Shown: positions 15,034-23,995 of the stretch, piece by piece
Position numbering within the stretch: position 1 is the stretch's first letter
Layout of the letters: every line of letters starts with the position of its first letter
NCBI GenBank assembly: GCA_027486835.1
Contig: JAIXOJ010000146.1
Location: 1-33,387, forward strand
Length of the DNA stretch: 33,387 bases
Direction of reading: 5' to 3'
Source: Chitinophagaceae bacterium
GTDB taxonomy: Bacteria; Bacteroidota; Bacteroidia; Chitinophagales; Chitinophagaceae
Notes under the pieces: model-generated
What the model was told of the DNA's origin: nothing
Seen by the model: only the letters and a program-made list of their open reading frames with translations
Databases searched by the model: none
Made by a program: the position numbers and the translations under genes

Positions 15034-17601
15034 TTAATGTTTTTCGGGGTGGGCAGGATTGGTTTTAGGTAAAGCCTTAGGTAAATTACTAGGGGGTAAG
15101 TGCGCTGGTGGTTTGTTTCCTGCGGGAGGAGAAGTGGGTAATGGTTTTGATTTGGGGTCATGCACCGCTGGGTTTTTAGGGTCTGCCACTTTTTTTGGAT
15201 CAATAGGCTTGGTGGTGGCAGGCTTCGTTTCTGTTGATTTAGGGAAATCAGACTCCGCAGATATATCGGTTGAAGGTTTGATGTCTTTGGGTATGTCTAT
15301 ACTGTAGTCGGAAGAATTGGCTGCCCCATCTTCGCCCTCAGGAGCGGCGGCAGGTAGGGTATTGTTCATCGACTTAAAGGCATCTTCTATCATATCATTA
15401 CCCATCGACTCTGGTTTTACGAAAGTGGAGTTGGGGTCTATACCGTCTAAGTTGTGGTCTTGCAACACCTTCTCGTAGAAATAAGCCCAGATTGGCATCG
15501 CAGCTTGGGAACCTTGTCCCAGCGTGGTGGAGTGAATACGGATAAAGCGATCGTCATTGCCCACCCATACACCACCTAGCAATTGAGGCGTATATCCCAT
15601 AAACCAAGCGTCGCTGTTGTCGTTGGTAGTACCTGTTTTTCCTGCTATTTCGCCTTGTACGTCATATTGCCAAATGCTTCTGCCCGTACCATATTTCATT
15701 ACGCCTTGCATCATTTTAATGATGGAATATGCGGTAATATCGCTAATAACTTCTTTCCGCTGAGGCAAGAAGCTCTCGATAGTATTTCCATTTTTATCTT
15801 CTATTCTAGTGATGAATATGGGCTTTACATTAAATCCTCTTCCTGGCAACATGCTGTACGCCTGCATCATTTCATACAAAGAAATTTCGCAAGCTCCTAA
15901 TGCAATGGATGGATTGGGGTCTATTTTGGTTTGGAGGCCGCATTTGTTGTTTAAGAAATCTACAAAACGTTTGGCGGAATTGTTGCCTACATTATCCAAC
16001 TGTTTTAGGATATAAGCAGTAGCGCAGTTTTTAGATCTTGCCAATGCCTCTGCCATCGGCATAGCAGCACCCGAGCATGACTTTGGTGTTGCTGGCACCA
16101 TGCCAAAAGAACCAAAACTCTGTTGTTGGTCATACACAGTGGTATTGGGGGTAAACCCTGCCTCTTCAATGGCAAGACTATACAACAATGGTTTCATGGT
16201 AGAACCTACCTGACGTTTTGTATTAAAATTTACGTGATCGTACTTAAAGGTTTTAAAATCAATTCCTCCAACCCAAGCTCTTATTTCACCACTTTGTGCA
16301 TCCATAGCCATAAAGCCACTTTCCATCATTTGTCGATGGTATTTGATGGAGTCCATTGGGGTCATGATGGTATCTGTGGAGCGTTGGTTGTTCCAAGCAA
16401 ACACTTTCATGCGAACGGGGATGTAAAAATTTCTGACCACATCTTCGTCTTTCATCCCTTCTTTTTTCAAAGCCCGCCAGCGTTCACTCTGTCTCATGCC
16501 CGCATCTAATACATTCTGATAATCTTTCCAAACACTGCCATCTTTTATGTCAGATTGGGCATTAAGCAGCTTTTGCATGTAACTCATGTGCTTGGCCACT
16601 GCTTCCTCGGCATAAAGTTGCATTCTAGGATTGATGGTAGTGTAAATCTTTAGTCCATCGCGATACAAATCGTAATTGTCACCATTGCTTTTGGGGTGGT
16701 CTTTGCACCATTTTTTCATTTCTTCGCCCAACACCATTCTAAAATAAGGACCAAGACCTGTGGTTTCGTCCAGCTTTTTATAATTAAGTTCAATAGGGCG
16801 GAGCTTTAAGGCACTAGCTTCCACAGCAGTTAAGAAATTGTTTCTCACCATTTGATCCAACACCACATTGCGCCTGTCCAACGATTTTTTAGGATATACC
16901 CGTGGGTTATAGAGATTGGAACCCTTTAGCATTCCAATTAATACAGCCGCTTCTTCTACACTTAAACGGTCGGGTTCTTTTTGAAAAAACGTTTTGGCCG
17001 CATTTCTTATTCCAAATACATTGTCGCCAAAGGGTACGGTGTTTAAATAAAGCGTGAGTATTTCCTCTTTGGTAAAATTCTGTTCTAGTTTAATGGAAAT
17101 GATCGCTTCTTTTAATTTCTGGAGCGAGCGGATTACTTTGTTTCGTTTATAGCGGGTAAACAAATTCTTGGCTGTCTGCATGGTAATGGTACTGGCTCCT
17201 CCTTCTTTCCCTAAGTAAACGAAAGCCCTTGTCAATGCTTTTCCGTCTATACCGCTGTGCCTATAAAAACGTTCGTCTTCTGTGGCAATAAGGGCATTGA
17301 TTACATGCTTACTAATGTCTTTGTATTCCACATTAACCCTGTCTTCCAAATAAAACTTACCCATGAGTGTTCCATCTTGGGCGTACACTTGGGTTGATTG
17401 ATTGGCCGATGGATTTTGGATATCATCAATGGAAGGCATATCTCCCAAAAAGCCGAAGTTGGCCATTAGGATAATGATGATAACCAAACCAAAAAGCCCA
17501 AAAAAGATGCGCCAAAATATCTTAACTGCTGTTGACATGGTACGAGGTTGTTCCTTTTGAAAAGGTGTAGGGTTTACACTATTCTTTCTTTTGTTACTCA
17601 T
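15034..17601 (-). CDS. Class A penicillin-binding protein (transglycosylase/transpeptidase, PBP1A-like, 855 aa)
   Basis: This is a bifunctional peptidoglycan synthase anchored in the inner membrane and acting in the periplasm. A basic N-terminus precedes one membrane helix (about 25-53). The GT51 glycosyltransferase follows (about 70-250), with catalytic Glu108 in ATEDERFYRHSG and the GASTITMQ motif. The transpeptidase domain (about 420-735) has Ser467 in the S-T-M-K tetrad, the SKN triad in ARSKNCATAY, and Lys655 in the KTGTT box. A Pro/Lys/Ser-rich tail of about 110 residues, probably disordered, ends the protein. Its start codon overlaps the stop of the upstream porW/sprE-like gene by one base (TAATG), which implies translational coupling, and a strong terminator follows. 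All active-site residues are present. Confidence 0.95.
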   Translation of the reverse strand: MSNKRKNSVNPTPFQKEQPRTMSTAVKIFWRIFFGLFGLVIIIILMANFGFLGDMPSIDDIQNPSANQSTQVYAQDGTLMGKFYLEDRVNVEYKDISKHVINALIATEDERFYRHSGIDGKALTRAFVYLGKEGGASTITMQTAKNLFTRYKRNKVIRSLQKLKEAIISIKLEQNFTKEEILTLYLNTVPFGDNVFGIRNAAKTFFQKEPDRLSVEEAAVLIGMLKGSNLYNPRVYPKKSLDRRNVVLDQMVRNNFLTAVEASALKLRPIELNYKKLDETTGLGPYFRMVLGEEMKKWCKDHPKSNGDNYDLYRDGLKIYTTINPRMQLYAEEAVAKHMSYMQKLLNAQSDIKDGSVWKDYQNVLDAGMRQSERWRALKKEGMKDEDVVRNFYIPVRMKVFAWNNQRSTDTIMTPMDSIKYHRQMMESGFMAMDAQSGEIRAWVGGIDFKTFKYDHVNFNTKRQVGSTMKPLLYSLAIEEAGFTPNTTVYDQQQSFGSFGMVPATPKSCSGAAMPMAEALARSKNCATAYILKQLDNVGNNSAKRFVDFLNNKCGLQTKIDPNPSIALGACEISLYEMMQAYSMLPGRGFNVKPIFITRIEDKNGNTIESFLPQRKEVISDITAYSIIKMMQGVMKYGTGRSIWQYDVQGEIAGKTGTTNDNSDAWFMGYTPQLLGGVWVGNDDRFIRIHSTTLGQGSQAAMPIWAYFYEKVLQDHNLDGIDPNSTFVKPESMGNDMIEDAFKSMNNTLPAAAPEGEDGAANSSDYSIDIPKDIKPSTDISAESDFPKSTETKPATTKPIDPKKVADPKNPAVHDPKSKPLPTSPPAGNKPPAHLPPSNLPKALPKTNPAHPEKH

Positions 17602-20600
17602 TAAAATTTACCGGGTAGTACTTTCTTTAAAAACTTATTGTATTGAACCACATCTTTTGTCTTTTGAAGTACCAAAAGATTGCTGCCACTGATTATGCTG
17701 AGTTTGAATTTATAACTAGGCAACCAAGGAATGATGGTAGTGCGCATGGATTTTTTGGCTTTATCCAAATAGGCCATTGCATCTGCGGCATTTTCCAAAG
17801 GCCCCAAATACAAGAAAGCATATTGATCGTTGATTTTTTCAGACGCGATATCTATTTGTCGGGACGGATAAGTACTCTTATTGTAAATATCAAACGAATT
17901 GGCCGCTCGATTAATAAATACATTATCCACATCGTCCAGTTGCAAAATGGCATAATGGGGCTCTAGCGGGTCATACATAAATGTGTCTTGTTCCTTAGCA
18001 ACCACACTATCTTTCTTAGGCACTTTTTGGGTGGTGTCTATAGCTGGTTTGAGTACTGGCTGTGCAGGAGGAATGGTAGGCTTTGAAGGTTTTATCACGG
18101 GATTTACTTTCTTTATCAGCGTATCTTTTCCCTTGGTAATGGTATCTTTCAATGGCTTGAGGTGCGCTAAGGAATCAATGGCTGCAATGCTATCCCTTGT
18201 TCTTGCTTCCAAGGAATCTCTTAGGCGTTTAGCCCGCCATCCTCTTTCGCGCAGCAATTCTATCATGCGTATTGCTTTTTCTGTAAGTGGGGTATTCGGA
18301 AATGTATTTACTAACGATTCTAGCCTATCTATTGCGGTTGAATCGTCATTGGCTTTTATATAATAGACCGATTCAATGAACAACAATTGGGGTGTCCAAT
18401 AGCTTTTTCCATATTTCTTATCTGCCTCTGCTTTGGCCACTTTGGCATTTTCAAAATTGCCTTTCACAAATGTATTGTACACGTGCTGATAGGCAACTGT
18501 GGTATCATCTTGTTCGCCGGGCAACTTGGGTTTAGCATCCAGCAATGCGGTGTACTTACCATTGGGAAACTGAGTCCGCAACACTTTGGTAATGGAGTCT
18601 GCTCGCATGGTTAAGCCCAACTGTCGGTAGCAATAAATCAGGTTATAAATACCCTGCTCCACTTTTTCATTTTTGGGAAACTTGTGCAGAAATGGTTCAT
18701 AATGATTGACAGCAGACTGAAAATCTCTCAGGTTATTTTGAAAAACAAGTCCATTGCTAAACAATGCTTTGGCAATGGCACTATCCGATTCAGCCATTTG
18801 ATCTTCCCTTAGGGGCACATCACGCATAAAACCTTCAAAGCTTAAATCTTTGGGTTCTTCGCTTTTAGGAGCACTATTTCTGTTAGGCGGAATTATAGAA
18901 TTAGGTATCGGGTCAATATCGTTGCCTACTTGTAAATTCATATCGCTAGGAGAAGCATCTGGTGTGCTAGGCGGTGGTGATTTTGGTGCACTGGTTTTGG
19001 TTACAGCCGACTGCCTCCGCCAGTTGTCCACATTGGGGCGATTACCCCATTTACTTTTCCATTCTGTGAAACCCACTTGTTTCACGTTAGTATTGTTAAA
19101 GTAAAAATCGTTCTTGCTATTGGCACTGAATAGCTCTGTGGGCTGCGCCGCGCTACCAGCAGAACCTTCAAACGAACTACCCTCGCTGCCAAAGTCAACC
19201 ACATCCGATTCTTTCAAGCCTTCTGCTTTGCGTAGTTTCTTGAGTAATTTTTTAATGTAGATATTGCGTTCTGCTTCGGACATTTTGGCAATTCGTTGCA
19301 GGCTATCTTGGGTTTCTAGGGTGGTGAAATTTTCCGTAATCACCGCCAATGCAGATTTTCTTTCCTCTACTCGCCTTTTGTCCGTTTCGTTCAGTGTATT
19401 GGTTTGTACACTGTCGTAGTAATTGTACGAAGGTTTATACACTTTGGTGTCGAAATAGGTGTCTGCCAGTAGTAGTAATGTTTTTTGTCTTTGCTCAGGA
19501 TTGTCGGAATTATACTTCAAACTTTTTTGCAGGGCTGAAATGCCCCCATTGGTGTTTTTCTGTTTCAACTCTAGCAATGCCGCAGCATAATACAACACAT
19601 CCCGATAGTTATAAAACCGCTCTTTTCTGGCCAACCGATATACTTCATCAATATTATCCTGAGGGGTATACCCTTTTTTGGTGGAGGAAAGGCTCACCAT
19701 GTCCAATCGGGCAAAAGCCTCCATTAGCGGGTCTGTGGCATCTTGGATACTTTTCTCATAAAAATGTCTGGCAAGGGAGTCATTGTTTTTGGTCATGCCA
19801 TACAATTGGGCAATTAGAAACTCCCACCTAGCTTTTTCTCCAATATCGGCTGCTTGGGGCAATGCCCTAGTCAAATGCCAAGCGGCACTGTCGTTCACTT
19901 GTTGTTTGTAATAAGACAGGGCCATTACCTCATGGAAAAAAGGCATCAATCGCTTAGGAAACATTTGGTCAATTCTAAGTAGTCCAATCAAACCATTGGC
20001 ATCGGCCATTCTGTTTTGTTCGAGTAAAACCCTAATTCGCCAGAGAAAGCTTTCGTTGCGGCTGATGGGATTATTGAATATTCTGGCCAACCTCGATTTT
20101 TTTTCAGGAGTAGAAATGCTAAACACACCATTGGGATTGCTGATGTTACTCCCAATAGGCAAGTCATAACCATCCACTTTGGCCGCCCAGGCATAGTTGA
20201 TGTATTGAAAAACATAGCCAGCAGAATCAAGGAATTTTTTATAGAGGTAGGTTCTGCCCATCAGCATGTACATATTGTCCACCCAATCGTCCCTTAAATC
20301 GTGCAATAGGATGGCGGCAGTGCATTTATAAATAACCGAATCAATTTGTTCTTTGTCTAGGGCGGTGTTGTCAAGGGTGTAGTTATAAAAAGGAAGTAGT
20401 TGGGTGTAGTCGTCTTTGTTTAATTTTTTAGCCTTTTCCAGTATTTCGTTCACTTTGTTATTGGCATTAAAGTGGTAGTTGTAATGCGTAAACGTGTTTT
20501 GAAACAGTCTTTTTACCGGCCTAATTTTTCCTTCTCCTGTTTTTTCGGAAAGGAGGAGTCTGTTTTTGTATTTAGCTGGCTTTAATTTATATAAATCGAT

Positions 20601-20687
20601 ACTTGAATTGGGTTGAGCAAAGCAAAACATCACCCATGCAAACAATGTGGTGAACAAAACAAAAGAATACCGGGCACATTTCATCAT
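17601..20687 (-). CDS. PorW/SprE-family T9SS and gliding-motility TPR protein (1028 aa)
   Basis: The order of parts resembles PorW of Porphyromonas and SprE of Flavobacterium, which are needed for type IX secretion and gliding. There is an N-terminal export signal, the conserved FQNTFTHYNYHFNANNKV segment (about 63-80), a long set of TPR-like helices (about 100-480), and a Ser/Pro-rich low-complexity stretch (about 550-620). A second TPR block (about 640-830) follows, then a Lys/Pro-rich linker with repeated KPxxP (about 860-905), and a C-terminal domain ending in FLKKVLPGKF. PorW is a lipoprotein, but here the signal (FAWVMFCFAQ) has Phe before Cys and fits signal peptidase I cleavage better, so lipidation is doubtful. 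The gene starts the operon with the penicillin-binding protein. Family identity is by motif and layout, not alignment. Confidence 0.8.
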   Translation of the reverse strand: MMKCARYSFVLFTTLFAWVMFCFAQPNSSIDLYKLKPAKYKNRLLLSEKTGEGKIRPVKRLFQNTFTHYNYHFNANNKVNEILEKAKKLNKDDYTQLLPFYNYTLDNTALDKEQIDSVIYKCTAAILLHDLRDDWVDNMYMLMGRTYLYKKFLDSAGYVFQYINYAWAAKVDGYDLPIGSNISNPNGVFSISTPEKKSRLARIFNNPISRNESFLWRIRVLLEQNRMADANGLIGLLRIDQMFPKRLMPFFHEVMALSYYKQQVNDSAAWHLTRALPQAADIGEKARWEFLIAQLYGMTKNNDSLARHFYEKSIQDATDPLMEAFARLDMVSLSSTKKGYTPQDNIDEVYRLARKERFYNYRDVLYYAAALLELKQKNTNGGISALQKSLKYNSDNPEQRQKTLLLLADTYFDTKVYKPSYNYYDSVQTNTLNETDKRRVEERKSALAVITENFTTLETQDSLQRIAKMSEAERNIYIKKLLKKLRKAEGLKESDVVDFGSEGSSFEGSAGSAAQPTELFSANSKNDFYFNNTNVKQVGFTEWKSKWGNRPNVDNWRRQSAVTKTSAPKSPPPSTPDASPSDMNLQVGNDIDPIPNSIIPPNRNSAPKSEEPKDLSFEGFMRDVPLREDQMAESDSAIAKALFSNGLVFQNNLRDFQSAVNHYEPFLHKFPKNEKVEQGIYNLIYCYRQLGLTMRADSITKVLRTQFPNGKYTALLDAKPKLPGEQDDTTVAYQHVYNTFVKGNFENAKVAKAEADKKYGKSYWTPQLLFIESVYYIKANDDSTAIDRLESLVNTFPNTPLTEKAIRMIELLRERGWRAKRLRDSLEARTRDSIAAIDSLAHLKPLKDTITKGKDTLIKKVNPVIKPSKPTIPPAQPVLKPAIDTTQKVPKKDSVVAKEQDTFMYDPLEPHYAILQLDDVDNVFINRAANSFDIYNKSTYPSRQIDIASEKINDQYAFLYLGPLENAADAMAYLDKAKKSMRTTIIPWLPSYKFKLSIISGSNLLVLQKTKDVVQYNKFLKKVLPGKF

Positions 20688-20709
20688 TATTACCTATATC
20701 TATGGTTCA

Positions 20710-20717
20710 CAAACATA
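20710..20717 (-). promoter_or_regulatory. Candidate -7 promoter element of the porW-PBP operon
   Basis: Minus-strand TATGTTTG fits the Bacteroidota -7 consensus TAnnTTTG exactly and would start transcription about 15 bp before the ATG. The expected TTTG at -33 is poor, so support is partial. Confidence 0.45.
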
Positions 20718-20875
20718 AATTAATTCGTTTCAGTAAAACGTAATAAAATATTAAATCGTTTTTTGCAAGCCACAGATACAATTCTTGGAAGTCATTTTAG
20801 GCATTTGATTGCTGTCAGCGTAACCAATTTTTAGGTTTTGAAAAAGGGTATAACCCAAAGGCAATCAATATAATT

Positions 20876-20937
20876 GGGTGCATAAATCTTTTTCGCCTCT
20901 ATAATTTAAACCTCGCCCCAACCCCTCTCTGTCAGGG
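20876..20937. mobile_element. Left-end fragment of a MITE-like element
   Basis: The 20-mer GGGTGCATAAATCTTTTTCG at 20876-20895 matches the terminal repeat of the complete element at 21931-22023 with two mismatches. It is followed by the same interior (TTTAAACCTCGCCCCAACCC...). No matching right end follows; the tandem array begins where the right half should be. Confidence 0.7.
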
Positions 20938-20938
20938 A

Positions 20939-21700
20939 ATGTCAATTTCGAGTGTCAAATGCCATTTCCAAGTGTAAAATGTCGTGTTTCATGGCCTAAA
21001 TGTCATCTTTCATGACCCAAATGCAGTCTTTCATGGCCCAAATGTCATCTTTCATGGCCCAAATGTCATCTTTCATGGCCCAAATGCCGTCTTTCATGGC
21101 CCAAATGCAGTCTTTCATGGCCCAAATGCCGTGTTTCATGGCCCAAATGCAGTGTTTCATGGCCCAAATCTGATCTTTCATGGCCCAAATGTCATTTCCG
21201 AGTGCTAAATGTCATTTCCCAGTGCTAAATGCCATTTCCCAGTGCTAAATGTCATTTCCGAGTGCAAAATGTCATTTCCCAGTGCTAAATGTCATTTCCA
21301 AGTGCTAAATGTCATTTTCGAGTGCAAAATGTCATTTCCCAGTGCTAAATGCCATTTCCTAGTGCTAAATGTCATTTCCCAGTACTAAATGTCATTTCCC
21401 AGTGCTAAATGTGATTTCTTAGTGCTAAATGCCATTTCCGAGTGCTAAATGCCATTTCCCAGTGCTAAATGTCATTTTCGAGTGCTAAATGCCATTTCCC
21501 AGTGCTAAATGTCATTTCCTAGTGCTAAATGCCATTTCCTAGTGCTAAATGCCATTTCCTAGTGCTAAATGTCATTTCCCAGTGCTAAATGTCATTTTCC
21601 AGTGCTAAATGTCATTTTCCAGTGCTAAATGTCATTTCCCTGTGCAAAATGTCATTTCCGAGTGCTTAAATGTCATTTCCCTGTGCAAAATGTCATTTTC
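20939..21700. repeat. Tandem array of about 37 units, 20 and 21 bp, with an AAATGYCATTT palindrome
   Basis: The array begins with two 20/21-bp units. Ten 21-bp units of the type TTTCATGGCCCAAATGTCATC then run from about 20980 to 21190, followed by about 25 units of 20 bp (AGTGCTAAATGTCATTTCCC) to 21700. In the 20-bp block the period is exact for over 450 bp, and about 25 units keep AAATG-Y-CATTT, an 11-bp palindrome around one pyrimidine. Variation is confined mainly to the Y and to the base before AGTGC. The frames open through the 21-bp block are a by-product of the multiple-of-three period. Confidence 0.93.
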
Positions 21701-21797
21701 TTGTCTAAAACTTGTGTTTGATTACTCAAATAAGCTGGGTTGGGGCTGAAACAAGGTAATTAATCCTGTATATGCCATCTTCGAAGCCACTGAGATG

Positions 21798-21898
21798 GGG
21801 GGCATAAATGTTTTTCGGTTCTTTCGTAAACTTTTATAGGGTTTGAAATCCTATAAAAGTTAAAACGAAGCTTCAAAGCGAAAAACTTTTTTGCACAC
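21798..21898. mobile_element. Second MITE-like element with a different interior
   Basis: The left end at 21798-21817 and right end at 21879-21898 match the terminal repeats of the complete element with two mismatches each. The interior is an unrelated palindrome, AACTTTTATAGG (21829-21840) and CCTATAAAAGTT (21850-21861). No target duplication is visible. Confidence 0.65.
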
Positions 21899-21930
21899 AA
21901 ATAAATGGTTCATTTCACGTTAATCTCTTA

Positions 21931-22023
21931 GGGTGCATAAAAGTTTTTCGCCGTTATTAGTTAAACCTCACCCCAACCCCTCTCCGAAAGGCGAGGGGCA
22001 AAACGAAAAACTTTTATGCACCC
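21931..22023. mobile_element. MITE-like element, 93 bp, perfect 20-bp inverted ends and 8-bp target duplication
   Basis: GGGTGCATAAAAGTTTTTCG (21931-21950) is exactly reverse-complemented at 22004-22023. The element is bordered by ATCTCTTA on both sides (21923-21930 and 22024-22031), as left by transposition. The interior carries a CCCCTC...GAGGGG hairpin. It encodes no protein and would need a transposase supplied in trans. Confidence 0.85.
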
Positions 22024-22365
22024 ATCTCTTACCCCATAAATCTGATTGATTCTAGCGTAAAACATAAAGTTTGATGTACTAGGTTTTTGCTTATTAATTA
22101 TTATGGCGACCTGTACGCCATGTCAAATTGGTTTGCGAGCGGTTGACAAACATGCTTCCCTGACAGGTTAAAAAAAGTTTTAAAACCATTTGGGGATTAA
22201 CTAAGTGGAATCAGCGCCATTTAAACACAAGCGGGATTTTCTTTTGAAATAACGCAAATGGTTCGCAAAGCCTAAAGCTGTAAAGTCAGCCCAGGAATAG
22301 ATGCCGTTTAGGAGGTTAGTGCAATATGCTTCGCTAAATCTGTTAGTTACGATAAGCTCAACGTA

Positions 22366-22373
22366 TATATTTG
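22366..22373 (+). promoter_or_regulatory. Candidate -7 promoter element of ffh
   Basis: TATATTTG matches the Bacteroidota -7 consensus TAnnTTTG and lies 103 bp before the ffh start. The -33 region is weak. Nothing else is recognised in 22032-22475; in particular no SRP RNA core is present. Confidence 0.45.
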
Positions 22374-22475
22374 CAACCCGTAAGAAATAGCTGTGCTAAC
22401 AAATGGAGTTCATTTTATCCACTTTACGTTACACCAGCATTTAAATAAAATTAGATACTGCACTACAAATAAGAT

Positions 22476-23819
22476 ATGTTTAGTTCATTAAGTGAGAAAT
22501 TAGAATCAGCGTTTAAAAACATGCGCGGCCAAGGCCGCATCAACGATTTAAATGTTGCCAACACCATCAAAGACATCCGCCGTGCATTGATTGATGCCGA
22601 TGTGAACTTTAAAATAGCTAAAGAATTTACCGACAAGGTAAAAGAAAAGGCTACGGGTTCTAAAGTAATCAACGCCATTAGTCCTGGACAGTTGATGGTA
22701 AAGATTGTAAAGGATGAGTTGACAGAATTGATGGGCGGGACAGAATCCCCCTTTAACATCTCGGGCAATCCAGCCGTTATTTTGATAGCAGGTTTACAGG
22801 GTAGCGGTAAAACCACTTTTACGGGTAAGCTCGCTAGCTATCTTAAAAACAAGAAAGGAAAAAGTCCCTTAGTGGTAGCTGCGGATATTTATCGCCCCGC
22901 AGCTATTGATCAGTTAACGGTATTGGCAGGTCAGGTGGGTGTGGAAATTTATGCGGAAAGAGAAAATAAGGATGCAGTTTCCATTGTAGAGAATGCCATT
23001 AAACATGCAAAATCAAGAAACAAAAATGTAGTAATCATAGATACAGCCGGTCGTTTAGCTGTGGACGAAGTGATGATGACCGAAGTAGCTAATATTAAAG
23101 CTGCTGTAAACCCCACAGAAATTTTGTTTGTGGTAGACTCCATGACGGGTCAAGATGCTGTGAACACAGCCAAGGCGTTTAACGACCGATTGGATTTTAG
23201 TGGTGTAGTATTGACTAAACTAGATGGTGACACTAGGGGTGGTGCGGCACTTACCATTAAATACACGGTGAATAAGCCCATCAAGTTTATGAGCAGTGGC
23301 GAGAAAATGGACACACTCGACATTTTCTATCCCGATCGTATGGCTCAGCGTATTTTGGGCATGGGCGACATTACCAGCTTGGTAGAAAAAGCTCAAGAAC
23401 AATACGATGAAGCGCAGGCCAACCGTTTGGAAGCCAAGTTGAGAAAGAACCAATTTGATTTCCAAGATTATCTAGATCATTTGCAGCAAATTAAGAAGAT
23501 GGGCAACCTGAAAGACTTAATGGGCATGATGCCAGGTATGGGAAGCATGATGAAAGACGTAAACATCGACAACAATAGCTTTAAAAAAGTGGAGTGTATT
23601 ATCCACAGCATGACCCCTCAAGAAAGAGCGAATCCTGATTTAGTTAACCAACCAAGCAGAAAGAACAGAATTGCCAAGGGGTCTGGTAAAACGGTGAACG
23701 ACGTAAATATTTTCATCAAACAGTTTGAACAGATGAAAGCAATGGTTTCAGCTATTTCAAAAGGCGGTATCCCCAATATTGCAGGTATGCCCAATTTTCC
23801 GGGTATGAAAAGACGATAA
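22476..23819 (+). CDS. ffh: Signal recognition particle protein Ffh (SRP54)
   Basis: Ffh binds 4.5S RNA and emerging signal sequences and, with FtsY, delivers ribosomes to the membrane by paired GTP hydrolysis. The 447-residue protein has the complete NG and M domains. The N domain is at about 1-90 with the ALIDADVN motif. The GTPase carries a P-loop GLQGSGKT at 106-113, AADIYRPAA, DTAGR at 189-193, TKLDGD and the closing GxGD. A methionine-rich M domain runs from about 330 (MGMMPGM, SRKNRIAKGSG, FEQMKAMV). Length and order are normal. The gene is monocistronic between the MITE-rich region and a strong terminator. Confidence 0.98.
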   Translation: MFSSLSEKLESAFKNMRGQGRINDLNVANTIKDIRRALIDADVNFKIAKEFTDKVKEKATGSKVINAISPGQLMVKIVKDELTELMGGTESPFNISGNPAVILIAGLQGSGKTTFTGKLASYLKNKKGKSPLVVAADIYRPAAIDQLTVLAGQVGVEIYAERENKDAVSIVENAIKHAKSRNKNVVIIDTAGRLAVDEVMMTEVANIKAAVNPTEILFVVDSMTGQDAVNTAKAFNDRLDFSGVVLTKLDGDTRGGAALTIKYTVNKPIKFMSSGEKMDTLDIFYPDRMAQRILGMGDITSLVEKAQEQYDEAQANRLEAKLRKNQFDFQDYLDHLQQIKKMGNLKDLMGMMPGMGSMMKDVNIDNNSFKKVECIIHSMTPQERANPDLVNQPSRKNRIAKGSGKTVNDVNIFIKQFEQMKAMVSAISKGGIPNIAGMPNFPGMKRR

Positions 23820-23836
23820 GTGATGTGAATATTTCT

Positions 23837-23886
23837 AAAAAAGCGACCAATGGATTTGATGACAGATTCGTTGGTCGCTTTTTTTA
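23837..23886. terminator. Terminator of ffh
   Basis: A perfect 10-bp stem AAGCGACCAA (23841-23850) and TTGGTCGCTT (23871-23880), followed by a T run, lies 17 bp after the ffh stop. The A run to its left means it could also act on the minus strand. Confidence 0.9.
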
Positions 23887-23995
23887 TACTGAGCTTATCA
23901 CATTTAATCTTCAAGATTGATATCAAGGGATTTCATTAAAGTTAGTACGCACCTGTAATTTACATTTACAACATGCAGCTGCATTTTGGCTTGTT

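Noticed and set aside
20984-21208. Open frames across the 21-bp block (FHGPN-type repeats on plus, AMKDxIW on minus)
   Set aside because: They exist because the period is a multiple of three, are open on both strands, and end where the period changes to 20 bp. No start signal.
22032-22475. SRP (4.5S) RNA gene beside ffh
   Set aside because: The conserved GGAAGCAGCC-type core is absent on both strands.
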